A stretch of 40,092 nucleotides of DNA, from positions 1 to 40,092 of the forward strand of contig CAZVIK010000008.1 of assembly GCA_964627045.1 (NCBI GenBank). Direction: 5' to 3'. The stretch's first letter is position 1; every line of letters starts with the position of its first letter. The notes beneath the pieces were generated by a model. It worked only from the letters and a program-made list of their open reading frames with translations, was not told the origin of the DNA and did no database searches. The translations under genes were made by a program, and so were the position numbers. Positions 7,982 to 16,370 of this stretch are shown here, one piece after another. Source of the DNA: CAZVIK01 sp964627045 (lineage in GTDB: Bacteria > Acidobacteriota > Terriglobia > Bryobacterales > Bryobacteraceae).

Positions 7982-8625
7982 TGAACGCGCGTCTGATCGT
8001 CATTCTGCTGTTCTGTGGCGCCCTCCAGGCCGAGGTTCTGGACCGCATCGCCGTCACTGTCGGAAAGCGCGTCATCACCCAGAGCGACATCGTCAGGGAG
8101 ATCCGGCTAAGCTCGTTTTTGAACGGCTCGGAGCCGGACCTCACGCCGGGGCCACGGCGGCGGGCGGCCGAGCGCCTTGTCGAGCGCGCCCTGGCCGACG
8201 CGGAAATGGAGATCGGCAAGTACCCGGCGCCCGGCCCAGAGGAGGCGGACGCCCAACTGGAGGATCTTCGGCGGGAGCGCTTTGCCGCTCCTTCCAATGT
8301 GGAACAAGCTTTGGCCGCCGCCGGCCTCACCGTCGCCGAACTGCGCCAATACCTGGGCGAACAAATTGCTCTGCTTCGTTTCATCGATGCACGGTTCGGA
8401 CCGGCGGTCCTGATCACCGACGAAGAATTGCAGGCACACTATTCGGGTCCCTTCACCAAGGAATGGGAGTCGCGCAGCAAGCAGCCTCCGCCGCCTTTCG
8501 AGGAGGCGCGCGCGGAGATTGAAGAAGCGCTGCGCGCCGGGCGGATCGACGGCCTTTTGGACCAGTGGCTCCACGAAACCAAGGAGCGGACCCGGATCGT
8601 CTACATCTCGGGGGCCTTTGAATGA
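7981..8625 (+). CDS. SurA N-domain-like periplasmic chaperone without PPIase domain
   Basis: The ATG at 7981 shares its A with the preceding TGA, so translation is coupled to the Omp85 gene. The 214-residue protein begins with a signal peptide (MNARLIVILLFCGALQAEVL). It then has the opening of the SurA N-domain, LDRIAVTVGKRVITQSDIV, and helices of that domain to about residue 150. The last part, EEARAEIEEALRAGRIDGLL through RTRIVYI, matches the C-terminal helix and strand that complete the SurA core. No parvulin PPIase module (about 100 residues) lies between them, although SurA has one or two. SurA carries unfolded outer-membrane proteins to BamA, so this is likely a dedicated chaperone for its neighbour. 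That role is inferred from fold and position. Confidence 0.75.
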   Translation: MNARLIVILLFCGALQAEVLDRIAVTVGKRVITQSDIVREIRLSSFLNGSEPDLTPGPRRRAAERLVERALADAEMEIGKYPAPGPEEADAQLEDLRRERFAAPSNVEQALAAAGLTVAELRQYLGEQIALLRFIDARFGPAVLITDEELQAHYSGPFTKEWESRSKQPPPPFEEARAEIEEALRAGRIDGLLDQWLHETKERTRIVYISGAFE

Positions 8626-11600
8626 CACGCCCGCGCAAGATCCTGCTGGCCGGGTGTGCAACGGTGTTGGGTCTGTGCCTGGTGGCCGTCGCCGCTGGGG
8701 TCGCGGTGCTCCGCTCGGACTGGTTCCGCGAACAGGCGCGGGCCCGCATCGTGCGGGAGGTTGAGACGGCCACCGGCGGGCGCGCGGAGATCGGCAGCTT
8801 CCACTTCGATTGGACCCGCATGACGGCCGGAGTGAGCGGGTTCACGCTGCACGGCACCGAACCCGCAGCGGATCCGCCGCTGTTTCGCGCTAGTTCCATC
8901 GAGGTCGGCCTGAAGATCGTCTCGGCCTTGCGCCGCGATATCGACATCCAGTCGCTCACGGTCCGCGAGCCGCACGTGCGCGTCGTAGTGAGCGCTGACG
9001 GAGCCACCAACCTCCCGAAGCCGAAGGTGGCGCGCCCTTCGCGGCGTCCATTGGAGCCGTTTCTGGCGGCGGCGATCGACCGCTTCGCCGTCGAGCAAGG
9101 CGTTCTCGAGATCAACGACCGCCGTATTCCGATCGGCCTGCGCGGCGAACGGCTTTCCTCGCGTCTGGTCTACGAGACCGCCGGGCCGCGCTACACGGGC
9201 GACGTTTCCTTCCGCCGGCTGCACGTAACAGGCCCGGATTGGCTACCCGCCGCCATGGACGCCGACATCGCCCTGAGTCTGGAGGCCGACCGCCTGGAGA
9301 TACGAGAGGCGCGCCTTGCCACGGACGCATCGAACGCACGGCTTGACGGCGAGGTGCGCCACCTGCTCAATCCGGAGGTCGTTCTCTCGATCGAATCGCG
9401 GCTCTCGCTCCGGGAAATGCTGCGGTTGGCGAAAGCTCCTCCCGCCGTGCGCGGCCAGGCCGGCTTGTCGGGCGAATTCCGCTATTCCGGCGCCGCCGGA
9501 TACAGCCTGGACGCCACGGTCTCCGGCTCGCAACTGACGGCCGAAGCCGATGGCATGAAGTTGCCGCACTTCGACGTCACCTCGAGGGTGAAGGCGGTCC
9601 CCGGCGCGCTGGAGTTGTCCGGTCTCCAGATCGCGGCGCTCGACGGGCAACTGTCCGGGAGCGTCCGGCTGGAAGCCTCGCGGCGTCTTCATGTGGCGGC
9701 GGAGGTCCGCGGGATTCGCGTATCGGACGTGGCGGCTATGCGCGGGCTTCCCGTCCCGCCTTTCGACGGCCTGGTGTCCGGCCCGGTGGCGCTTAGCGCC
9801 GGGGTCGCCGCGGGACGCCTTCAAGACGCCGATATCACCGGTTCGCTCGCCGTCGAGCGCGCCGTTTCCCCGCGCCCGCTCTCGGGGCTCCTCAACGTGA
9901 GCTTCAACCAGAGGCAGCGCACGCTCCAGTTCGCGAATTCCCGCCTGGCGACTCCCGCATCGAACATCGAGTTCAATGGGACGCTCGGCGATCACCTGCG
10001 CCTGAGTTTCCGCACACGCGACCTGGAAGACCTTCTTCCGCTCGGCGCTTACCTCGGCGAGTCCTTTCCGCGCGTGCTCCCCATCGCACTCCGGGATGGC
10101 GACGCGCGTTTCCAGGGCGAGATCGCCGGCAGCCTGGAAGCGCCGCGCCTTGCGGGCCGCGCGGAAGTCTCCAACCTCGTCTACGAGGGCCACCTCTTGG
10201 ACCGAGTGGAAGCGGATATCGCTCTGGACCGGACCGCGATCTCCGCCGGGAAGGTCCTGGTGGAGATGGGCGGCGCCCGCCTGGAGGGCCAGGGGCGCGC
10301 GTCGCTGGACGCATGGAAACCGTCCGGTGCCACCCGCCTGGCCGGCTCGTTTTCCATTCGTGGTCTCACGCTGGAACGCCTCGCCGCCGAGGCGCGCCGT
10401 TCTTTGCCGCTCCGCGGCCTGGTCAACGGGACGATCCAGGTGGGTGGGACGATGGCCGAGCCTCAAGCTACCGCCAGGCTTTCGGTGGCCGATGGCGAGG
10501 CGTTGGGCCGCCGCATACGGGCGGTGCGACTCCAGGGTCGCTACGCGGACCGCTCGCTGACCGTTGAGTCGTTCGACGTGGACACCGGCGCCGGCTCGCT
10601 GTCCGGCAGCGCGTTGTACACACACCAGCCGAAAATGCCGCAGGCCGGGACTCTGCGTTTCGACATTGCGGGGAAAGGTGTGAGCCTTGCGCTGCTGCGG
10701 CCGGAGGTGGCGTTGCCGGAGACGGTCGAAGGCGTCGTGGACGGCCAGTTCCGCGGCGCGGCCTCGATCGAGAGAGGCGCGCCCTTGCTGACGGAACTGC
10801 ACGGCCAGGCGGCTGTAACCAAACTCGCCTGGAAGGGGGAGCCGGCCGGCGAGGTGCGCGCGACCGCCTCGTCGGAGAACGGCATTCTCTCGGCGGACCT
10901 CGAAGGCCAGCTCTTCGGCGTGCGTTGGAAGGCGGCCTCCAGCATCGGACTGCGCGGGGACTATCCCGTGGGCGGCGAACTCAGTTTCTCGCGCGTCACA
11001 CTGGCCAGCCTGGAACCGTGGCTCAAGCTCGCGGGCGTTTCGGCTCCGCCCTTGGAGGCATCCACCGACGGGACGATATACCTGTCCGGGCTGCTCCGCC
11101 AGCCCGAGGGCCTCCGGGTGCGCATCGAACTGCCTGGGGTCGAAGTCCTGCCTCCGTTAATTAAAGGGGCCGTCGCCCCACGGCTTCGCAACTCCGGCCT
11201 GGTGGTCCTGTCAGCTACACGGAAGGCGGTACGCGTGGTCAGCGCCTACTTCGCCGGACCGGACACTAACCTTCAAGTCACCGGCGGCGTTGACCTCGGC
11301 ACCCGGTTCAACGCTTACGACCTGCGGGTGCGCGGCAGCGTGGACCTGAATATCCTCCACAGTTTCGATGCCAATTTGGTGGCCTCGGGCGACTCCACGG
11401 TGGACGCCAACATCCGGGGCCGCTTGGGCAAGCCCGAGCTTTACGGACGTCTGGAGTTCCGCCGCGCGTCGTTGAACCTGGCCGAGGTTCCCAACGGCGT
11501 TGAAAACGCCAGCGGCGTCGTTCTCTTCTATCGCGACCGCGCGACCATTGAAAGCCTCACCGCGGAGACCGGCGGCGGCAAGGTCTCCGTGAAGGGCTAC

Positions 11601-12608
11601 ATCGGTTTGGGCGGCCCGCAGTGGTCCTACCGCCTGCAAGCAGCTGCCAGCAAGGTCCGCTTGCGCTACCCGGAGGGCCACAGCACCTCCATGGACCGCG
11701 TCATCGAACTCACCGGGACATCGGAGCGCAGCCTGCTGAGCGGCACCGTCACGGTCTTGCGCTCCGGTGTGTCGCCCGGGGTGGACCTGGCGAGCCTGGT
11801 ATCGCGCGCCTCCCAGTCCATGGTTACCCCGGCCGCCACCAACGAGCTGCTCAGAGGCATGCAGTTCGATGTCCGTGTGGTCACCGCCCCCGATGCGCGC
11901 TTCGACACCATGATTACGCGTGACATCCAGGCCGAAGCCGAAATGCGCCTGCGCGGCACCCCCTACAAGCCCGTGTTGCTGGGCCGCGTGACCATCAGCC
12001 GGGGCGAAGTCATCTTCCTAGGCAACGCCTACACTGTCAGCCGCGGTGAGATATCGTTCCTGAACCCCGTGCGCCTGGAGCCGGTCCTGAAGGTGGATCT
12101 GGAAACGCGCGTGCGCGGCATCGACGTCACCATGAGCCTCACAGGCCCGGCCGACCGCCTGAACCTCGGGTTCCGCTCCGAGCCGCCGCTGCAATACCAG
12201 GAAATTCTGGCGCTGCTCGCGGTGGGACGCGCCCCCACCTCCGACCCCACGCTGCTGGCGCGCCAGACGCAGCAGGATCAGAGCTGGCAGCAGGCTGGCG
12301 CCAGCACCCTGGTGGGCCAGGCGCTGGCCGCGCCGGTGGCGGGACGCCTGCAGCGGTTCTTCGGCGTCAGCCGGATTAAGATCGACCCCAAGCTTACCGG
12401 TCTCGGCAACAACCCCGAAGCACAAATCACGTTGGAGCAGCAGGTCTCCAAGGACATCACCTTCACCTACGTCACCAACCTGGCGCAGGAGCAGCAGCAG
12501 TTGATCCGAGTCGAATGGAACGTCAGCCGCCAGTGGTCGATTCTGGCCGTGCGCGAAGAAAACGGTCTGTTCGGCGTGGAGTTCCAGTTCCGCAAGCAGT
12601 TTAGATAG
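8622..12608 (+). CDS. tamB: TamB/AsmA-like translocation and assembly protein
   Basis: The ATG overlaps the previous stop codon (ATGA). The 1328-residue protein has one N-terminal membrane helix (about residues 8-30) and an AsmA-like N-terminal region (FREQARARIVREVETATGG). A very long repetitive beta-rich middle follows, of the kind that forms a groove across the periplasm. The C-terminal TamB/DUF490 domain (about 950-1328) contains RGEVIFLGNAYTVSRGEISF, LTGPADRLNLGF and a basic, aromatic end (EVQFQFRKQFR). TamB works with TamA in autotransporter and barrel assembly, and AsmA-like proteins also help move lipids to the outer membrane. Its position behind an Omp85 gene is the standard TamA-TamB arrangement. 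It is the last gene of the unit; the next gene is convergent, 33 bp away. Confidence 0.9.
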   Translation: MTRPRKILLAGCATVLGLCLVAVAAGVAVLRSDWFREQARARIVREVETATGGRAEIGSFHFDWTRMTAGVSGFTLHGTEPAADPPLFRASSIEVGLKIVSALRRDIDIQSLTVREPHVRVVVSADGATNLPKPKVARPSRRPLEPFLAAAIDRFAVEQGVLEINDRRIPIGLRGERLSSRLVYETAGPRYTGDVSFRRLHVTGPDWLPAAMDADIALSLEADRLEIREARLATDASNARLDGEVRHLLNPEVVLSIESRLSLREMLRLAKAPPAVRGQAGLSGEFRYSGAAGYSLDATVSGSQLTAEADGMKLPHFDVTSRVKAVPGALELSGLQIAALDGQLSGSVRLEASRRLHVAAEVRGIRVSDVAAMRGLPVPPFDGLVSGPVALSAGVAAGRLQDADITGSLAVERAVSPRPLSGLLNVSFNQRQRTLQFANSRLATPASNIEFNGTLGDHLRLSFRTRDLEDLLPLGAYLGESFPRVLPIALRDGDARFQGEIAGSLEAPRLAGRAEVSNLVYEGHLLDRVEADIALDRTAISAGKVLVEMGGARLEGQGRASLDAWKPSGATRLAGSFSIRGLTLERLAAEARRSLPLRGLVNGTIQVGGTMAEPQATARLSVADGEALGRRIRAVRLQGRYADRSLTVESFDVDTGAGSLSGSALYTHQPKMPQAGTLRFDIAGKGVSLALLRPEVALPETVEGVVDGQFRGAASIERGAPLLTELHGQAAVTKLAWKGEPAGEVRATASSENGILSADLEGQLFGVRWKAASSIGLRGDYPVGGELSFSRVTLASLEPWLKLAGVSAPPLEASTDGTIYLSGLLRQPEGLRVRIELPGVEVLPPLIKGAVAPRLRNSGLVVLSATRKAVRVVSAYFAGPDTNLQVTGGVDLGTRFNAYDLRVRGSVDLNILHSFDANLVASGDSTVDANIRGRLGKPELYGRLEFRRASLNLAEVPNGVENASGVVLFYRDRATIESLTAETGGGKVSVKGYIGLGGPQWSYRLQAAASKVRLRYPEGHSTSMDRVIELTGTSERSLLSGTVTVLRSGVSPGVDLASLVSRASQSMVTPAATNELLRGMQFDVRVVTAPDARFDTMITRDIQAEAEMRLRGTPYKPVLLGRVTISRGEVIFLGNAYTVSRGEISFLNPVRLEPVLKVDLETRVRGIDVTMSLTGPADRLNLGFRSEPPLQYQEILALLAVGRAPTSDPTLLARQTQQDQSWQQAGASTLVGQALAAPVAGRLQRFFGVSRIKIDPKLTGLGNNPEAQITLEQQVSKDITFTYVTNLAQEQQQLIRVEWNVSRQWSILAVREENGLFGVEFQFRKQFR

Positions 12609-12641
12609 GGGGATGGCGGCCGGGCCGTCCGCAGCGCCACG

Positions 12642-14450
12642 TTATCGCCGGGCGCTCGCCCCTTCCGCCTCGGTTTCCAACCGCGTCAGGTACCCCTCCA
12701 ACGGGCGGAAGTATTCCAGCATGGCGCGAGTGCCGACGTCCTCGCCCGTCTTCTCACGCAGCACCTCACGCCAGTCCCGGGTCGCGCCCAGGCTCAGGAT
12801 CTCCCACAACCACTTGCCGACTTCTTTGTTCCCGTAATAGTTGCAGGAATGCGGGTCCTGGCGCAGAATATTCCGCGCGATGTAGTCGTGCAGTTGGTAC
12901 CGGATGAGGTAGGCGAGCGCGTAGTCGTAATATTGGGCGGGGTCGTCGATGATGTGTGATTTGGTGCATCCGTCGCAGAATTCTTCGCGGCGCTCGGCCG
13001 GCGGGCGGATCCCCTGGTAGCGGCCCACCAGCGACCACCAGTCGCGGTTGAAGGCGTCGGCGGGCAACTTCTTCTCGTACAGGTCGTACTCGAAGTGCGT
13101 CATTGTTCCGGCCGACCAGGGGAGGAAGACCACCGCGTCGTTCAGGGCTTCGTTGAGCAGCCACTCCTCGCGGTTGATCTTCATATCCGCCGGAATCACA
13201 CCGATCTGGCGAAGGTACGGTTCCTGGCGCGACGCGATGGCGATCAAATAGCCAACCGCCTCATGGAAAGCGCGGCTGGCACCGCCGCGCAGCACCACGG
13301 GGACATCCGGGTTCGAGTATGCGAGGTAATAGTAAACATGCCCCAACTCGTGGTGCGCCGTCTCGAACCAGCGCCAGTTGGGTACAACGCTCATCAGGCT
13401 GCGCACGTCCTGGTTCAGGTCGATGTGATAGGCCCAGGCATGCGTATTCTTCTTCCGGGTCGAGTTCGGAGGAATCTGGTACAAATCCGACTTCTCCCAG
13501 AAGCTTTTGGGCAGCGCGGGCCATCCGAGCGACGTATAGAACCGCTCGGCCTGCTGGACGATCCACTCGGGCGAGCGTCCGCGAAACTGGGGGTCCAGGT
13601 TCACGCCGCCGGCCAGCCCGGGCCAATCCTGCCCCCAGCGGTTCGGCAGCCAGTGCGCCGGAATCCGCTCCCGCGCCGGTTGCGCGTAGCGCGCGGCCAG
13701 CGTGCGGCGCGCGTATTCGTGAAGGCGGCGGTAGAGCGGGGCGATGTCCTCGACGGTCTTGTCCATCAGCCGCATCATGTCGGCGACGCTCATCCCGTAA
13801 TCCGCCACCTGGAGGTGCAGGTAGGACGAGTATCCGAGCGCCGTCGCCACACGGTTGCGCAGGTCGCGCACCCGAGCGAGATCCTTTTTTAGCGCCACGC
13901 CCGGCAGTTTGGACGCCTCCCAGGCGCGCAGCCGCTCACGCAGGTCGTTCGACGACAGCAGGATGTCGTCGATCTGGTTGGGCGTCACCGGCTTAGCGCA
14001 CACGCTTCCCCGGCGATCCAGGCAATAGGAGAACCCATTGAGCGCGGCGCGTAGCCGGGCTTCGCCTTCGATGCGGTCCGCCACCACGCCCGGAACCGTG
14101 GCGGGCCATTCGGCCGCGAGCAACAGGATCCGGTCGAGTTGCTGAAACTCGAGATCGGACAGCGAAGCGCGATGCTCCAGCATCCGCCGGGCGGTTTCGA
14201 TCACGTACCGGCTGCCCTGGAAGGCGGCCAGGGCCTTTTCTGCGCCCACGCGCTCGCCCGTGGTGAGGTCGTTCGCGTCCACCGAGCTACGCCAGGCGGC
14301 TTCGTTCGCAGCGGTGGCGAGTTCACGGCCCGTCTCGTTGTACATCCGGAGGAACGACTGCACATCTCCGGCCGCGGGCGCGTCTCCGCTGGAGCAGCCC
14401 GCCAACACCCCGAACGCCACCGAGACCGTCAACAGCCCGGCTGGTCTCAC
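12642..14450 (-). CDS. M2-family peptidyl-dipeptidase A (ACE-like) lipoprotein
   Basis: The start is GTG 14450, where a TGA-TACAAT box predicts the first transcribed base. Residues 1-19 are a lipoprotein signal with lipobox LAGC (Cys19). The zinc site HELGH is at residues 367-371, and the Glu of AFHEAVG at residue 397 is the likely third ligand. The spacing is two residues longer than in human ACE, where the equivalent segment reads REGANPGFHE. The 602-residue length suits a single-domain M2 enzyme. The family removes C-terminal dipeptides from peptides, here probably in the periplasm or at the cell surface, likely for peptide nutrition. The gene is convergent with tamB and has its own promoter inside the end of the cupin gene. 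Confidence 0.9.
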   Translation of the reverse strand: MRPAGLLTVSVAFGVLAGCSSGDAPAAGDVQSFLRMYNETGRELATAANEAAWRSSVDANDLTTGERVGAEKALAAFQGSRYVIETARRMLEHRASLSDLEFQQLDRILLLAAEWPATVPGVVADRIEGEARLRAALNGFSYCLDRRGSVCAKPVTPNQIDDILLSSNDLRERLRAWEASKLPGVALKKDLARVRDLRNRVATALGYSSYLHLQVADYGMSVADMMRLMDKTVEDIAPLYRRLHEYARRTLAARYAQPARERIPAHWLPNRWGQDWPGLAGGVNLDPQFRGRSPEWIVQQAERFYTSLGWPALPKSFWEKSDLYQIPPNSTRKKNTHAWAYHIDLNQDVRSLMSVVPNWRWFETAHHELGHVYYYLAYSNPDVPVVLRGGASRAFHEAVGYLIAIASRQEPYLRQIGVIPADMKINREEWLLNEALNDAVVFLPWSAGTMTHFEYDLYEKKLPADAFNRDWWSLVGRYQGIRPPAERREEFCDGCTKSHIIDDPAQYYDYALAYLIRYQLHDYIARNILRQDPHSCNYYGNKEVGKWLWEILSLGATRDWREVLREKTGEDVGTRAMLEYFRPLEGYLTRLETEAEGASARR

Positions 14451-14456
14451 GTTGAG

Positions 14457-14465
14457 ATTGTATCA
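14457..14465 (-). promoter_or_regulatory. Extended -10 whose TGn is the cupin stop codon
   Basis: On the minus strand TGA-TACAAT includes the cupin gene's TGA stop codon (14465-14463). The predicted transcript start is 14450, the first base of the M2 peptidase GTG, giving a fully leaderless mRNA. The sequence 17 bp upstream does not resemble TTGACA. Confidence 0.6.
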
Positions 14466-14810
14466 GCGCCGGAGGTAGGCGTCGTCGCCGCGCTGCCAGT
14501 CGTCGCGCGCCGGAGAGAACAGGTCCACCACCACGCAGTCCTCCAGCGCCTCCACGCGGTGCGGCGCGTTGGGTGGAATCAGAAGGATGTCGCCCGCCTG
14601 GAGCACGGCTTCCTCGCCGGCGACGACGAAGTGCAGCCGCCCCTCGCGCACCATGCTGGCCTGTTCGTGTTCGTGGCTGTGCTCGGCGACCGTGGTCCCC
14701 TTGCGCAAACGGATCTCGGCGAGGGTCATCTTCTCGCCGTGGATCGCCCGGCGCCGCACGTTCGGATTCAATTGCTCCGCGGGAACGTGGTCCCAACCGT
14801 AGAGTTTCAT
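14463..14810 (-). CDS. Small cupin-domain protein
   Basis: I chose ATG 14810, two bases after the predicted transcript start; a GTG at 14828 would lie upstream of the promoter box. The 115-residue protein is a single cupin barrel. Motif 1 is GTTVAEHSHEHEQASMVREG, giving His, His and Glu/His ligands, and motif 2 ends in PPNAPHRVEAL, giving the last His ligand. Single-domain cupins of this type act as metal-binding isomerases, dioxygenases or sugar-binding sensors; nothing here fixes the substrate. The gene sits between a GT-C glycosyltransferase and the M2 peptidase, all on the same strand, but each has its own promoter box, so it need not share their function. Confidence 0.85.
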   Translation of the reverse strand: MKLYGWDHVPAEQLNPNVRRRAIHGEKMTLAEIRLRKGTTVAEHSHEHEQASMVREGRLHFVVAGEEAVLQAGDILLIPPNAPHRVEALEDCVVVDLFSPARDDWQRGDDAYLRR

Positions 14811-14818
14811 CGCGACGA

Positions 14819-14827
14819 ATTGTATCA
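14819..14827 (-). promoter_or_regulatory. Extended -10 whose TGn is the GT-C stop codon
   Basis: TGA-TACAAT on the minus strand, identical to the box at 14457-14465. The TGA (14827-14825) ends the GT-C glycosyltransferase gene. The predicted transcript start is 14812, two bases before the cupin ATG. Confidence 0.6.
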
Positions 14828-16306
14828 CGGAGCGCGGGGCGCGCCGCGCGGTTCGGCCAGCGTCACCCCCGCGATCCGGTCCGCATACAGCACCCTTAGG
14901 TTTCGCTTTTCAGCCAACGTGCGATCCCCCTCGGCCAGGACGTACAGGTCGAATTCCCCGTCGGGCCCCTTGCGGTCCAGCGGCTCCAGCCAGTCCAGCT
15001 TCCACACGCGCCGGTAAAAGTTCATGCTCGGCTCCAGCAACCAGGTGATCCCGGCGCGCACGTGCGCCCGGGGGTTCTCGCTGTGCCTTTCGCGGATCAA
15101 GCTCATGATGTACTTGGTCTTCGAGTCGAAAAGCCACTCGCCGTATGCGCTGAATTGAAAGTGCGCGATGTAATGGCCCAGCCAGCCAGCCGCGATCAGC
15201 CACACGGGCAGCCCCACCGTTAGCCACACCCGGCGCCGCCCGGCCAAACTGGCCGGCAACGCCAGCGCCGTCAGCGTGAACAGCGGAATCAGGTAAAGCC
15301 CCGTGCGGCCCGCGGGAAACAGTACGTTGTCGATCCGGTTCATCGCGATCAGAATGCCAAGTGAGCCGAGCAGCGCGCCGCCGCCCAACAGCAGAAACCG
15401 CGCCGCGCCGCTCCACGCTCCCGGATCGGAGCCTCTCAACCAGCGGAACAACAGGACGGCGCACGCCACCGCCGCCGCGAGCAGCAATCCCGGCCCCAGC
15501 GCGCGCTCGAACAGCCTGAACCAGAACTCGGGCGCCGGAATCAGCCCCGCAAACCGGCTCTCCACCGGGTGGTGATAGAGCGATAGCGCCACCAGATTCT
15601 TCATCGACGCGCCCAGCGTCGCCTCTCCGACGTAGAAGTTGTCCCGGTTCGCCCGGCTTAACGGCAGGATCACAACCAAGAAGCAGGTGACGATCCCGGG
15701 AACGATGAACGAGTCGATGGCGTCCTGCCAGCGCCCCTCCCGCGCCAGCAGAATCACGAACAGCAGCGCCAACGCCGTTCCCGGAACCAGAAGCGTCAGG
15801 TTCGCCGCCGCGGCCAGCCCCAATGCCAGACCGGCCCGCAAGATCCGCGGCGTGGTGCGGTCCCCGGCCGCGTATTGCAGAGTCTGGTCGAGCGCGTACA
15901 GGAACAGCGCAAGGGCCATGCCGTAGCCGCGCGCCGCCGACAGGAAATCCAGCACCAGCGGGTTCAGGCCGAGCAACGCCACCGAGAAGAGAAACTGCCA
16001 GCCGTCGCCGAAGACTCTCCTCGAAAGGCGGTACGTGACAATCAGGTAGAGCAATCCTCCCAGCAGGCTCGGAATCCGGAGTGTGAACTCCGACAGCCCG
16101 AACGCCTGAATCGACAACTTGCACAGGACGGTGTGCAAAACGTGATTGGCCGCGTCGTAGGACTGGAAGATCAGCGCCCACTTTCCGTTCAGGAACAGGC
16201 TCTCGGCGAATGCCTCGTCGCAGGTGATCGATTGGGTCCAGGCGCGGTACACGTTCACCGCGAAAACGGCGGTGAGCAGGCCGAGGGCAAAGCGGCGGCG
16301 CGGCAT
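14825..16306 (-). CDS. GT-C superfamily membrane glycosyltransferase (ArnT/PMT-like)
   Basis: This 493-residue, strongly hydrophobic protein has about ten to twelve predicted membrane helices. After helix 1 comes the acidic loop motif TCDEAF, which in GT-C enzymes carries the catalytic Asp/Glu. The next loop ends in the family-typical RIPSLLGGLLYLIVTYRLSR. The C-terminal 120 residues are soluble, as in ArnT/PMT-type enzymes. Such enzymes transfer sugars from polyprenyl-phosphate donors on the periplasmic side of the inner membrane to lipid A, protein or glycan. It is divergent from the rmlA-like gene and shares its promoter region, so it probably modifies a product of that pathway. Donor and acceptor are unknown. 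An in-frame TAG just before the ATG fixes the start. Confidence 0.82.
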   Translation of the reverse strand: MPRRRFALGLLTAVFAVNVYRAWTQSITCDEAFAESLFLNGKWALIFQSYDAANHVLHTVLCKLSIQAFGLSEFTLRIPSLLGGLLYLIVTYRLSRRVFGDGWQFLFSVALLGLNPLVLDFLSAARGYGMALALFLYALDQTLQYAAGDRTTPRILRAGLALGLAAAANLTLLVPGTALALLFVILLAREGRWQDAIDSFIVPGIVTCFLVVILPLSRANRDNFYVGEATLGASMKNLVALSLYHHPVESRFAGLIPAPEFWFRLFERALGPGLLLAAAVACAVLLFRWLRGSDPGAWSGAARFLLLGGGALLGSLGILIAMNRIDNVLFPAGRTGLYLIPLFTLTALALPASLAGRRRVWLTVGLPVWLIAAGWLGHYIAHFQFSAYGEWLFDSKTKYIMSLIRERHSENPRAHVRAGITWLLEPSMNFYRRVWKLDWLEPLDRKGPDGEFDLYVLAEGDRTLAEKRNLRVLYADRIAGVTLAEPRGAPRAP

Positions 16307-16333
16307 CTAGGCTCAGGGTGAAGCGTTGCGGGT

Positions 16334-16343
16334 ATTGTATCAT
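16334..16343. promoter_or_regulatory. Overlapping divergent -10 boxes
   Basis: ATTGTATCAT reads TATCAT (16338-16343) on the plus strand towards rmlA and TGATACAAT (16342-16334) on the minus strand towards the GT-C gene. The predicted starts are about 16350 (+) and 16327 (-), with leaders of about 21 nt each. Polymerase binding on one strand should exclude the other. Confidence 0.5.
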
Positions 16344-16370
16344 GTGGTTTTGCTGGCCCCGGAGGTCGCG

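Noticed and set aside
5029..8625. A single 1198-residue open frame joining the Omp85 protein to the SurA-like protein
   Set aside because: It exists only because the 10-N run changes frame. The barrel's true C-terminus is in another frame ending at 7981, and the SurA-like gene has its own ATG.
16326..16331. TTGCGG as a -35 element for rmlA (similar hexamers near 5009 and 19411)
   Set aside because: Spacing to the -10 box is 6 bp or otherwise far from 17 bp and is not consistent between genes.
14457..16342. Three copies of ATTGTATCA (14457, 14819, 16334) as a dispersed repeat or integration site
   Set aside because: All three fit promoter boxes at the correct distance from starts, and no flanking similarity or mobile gene is present.
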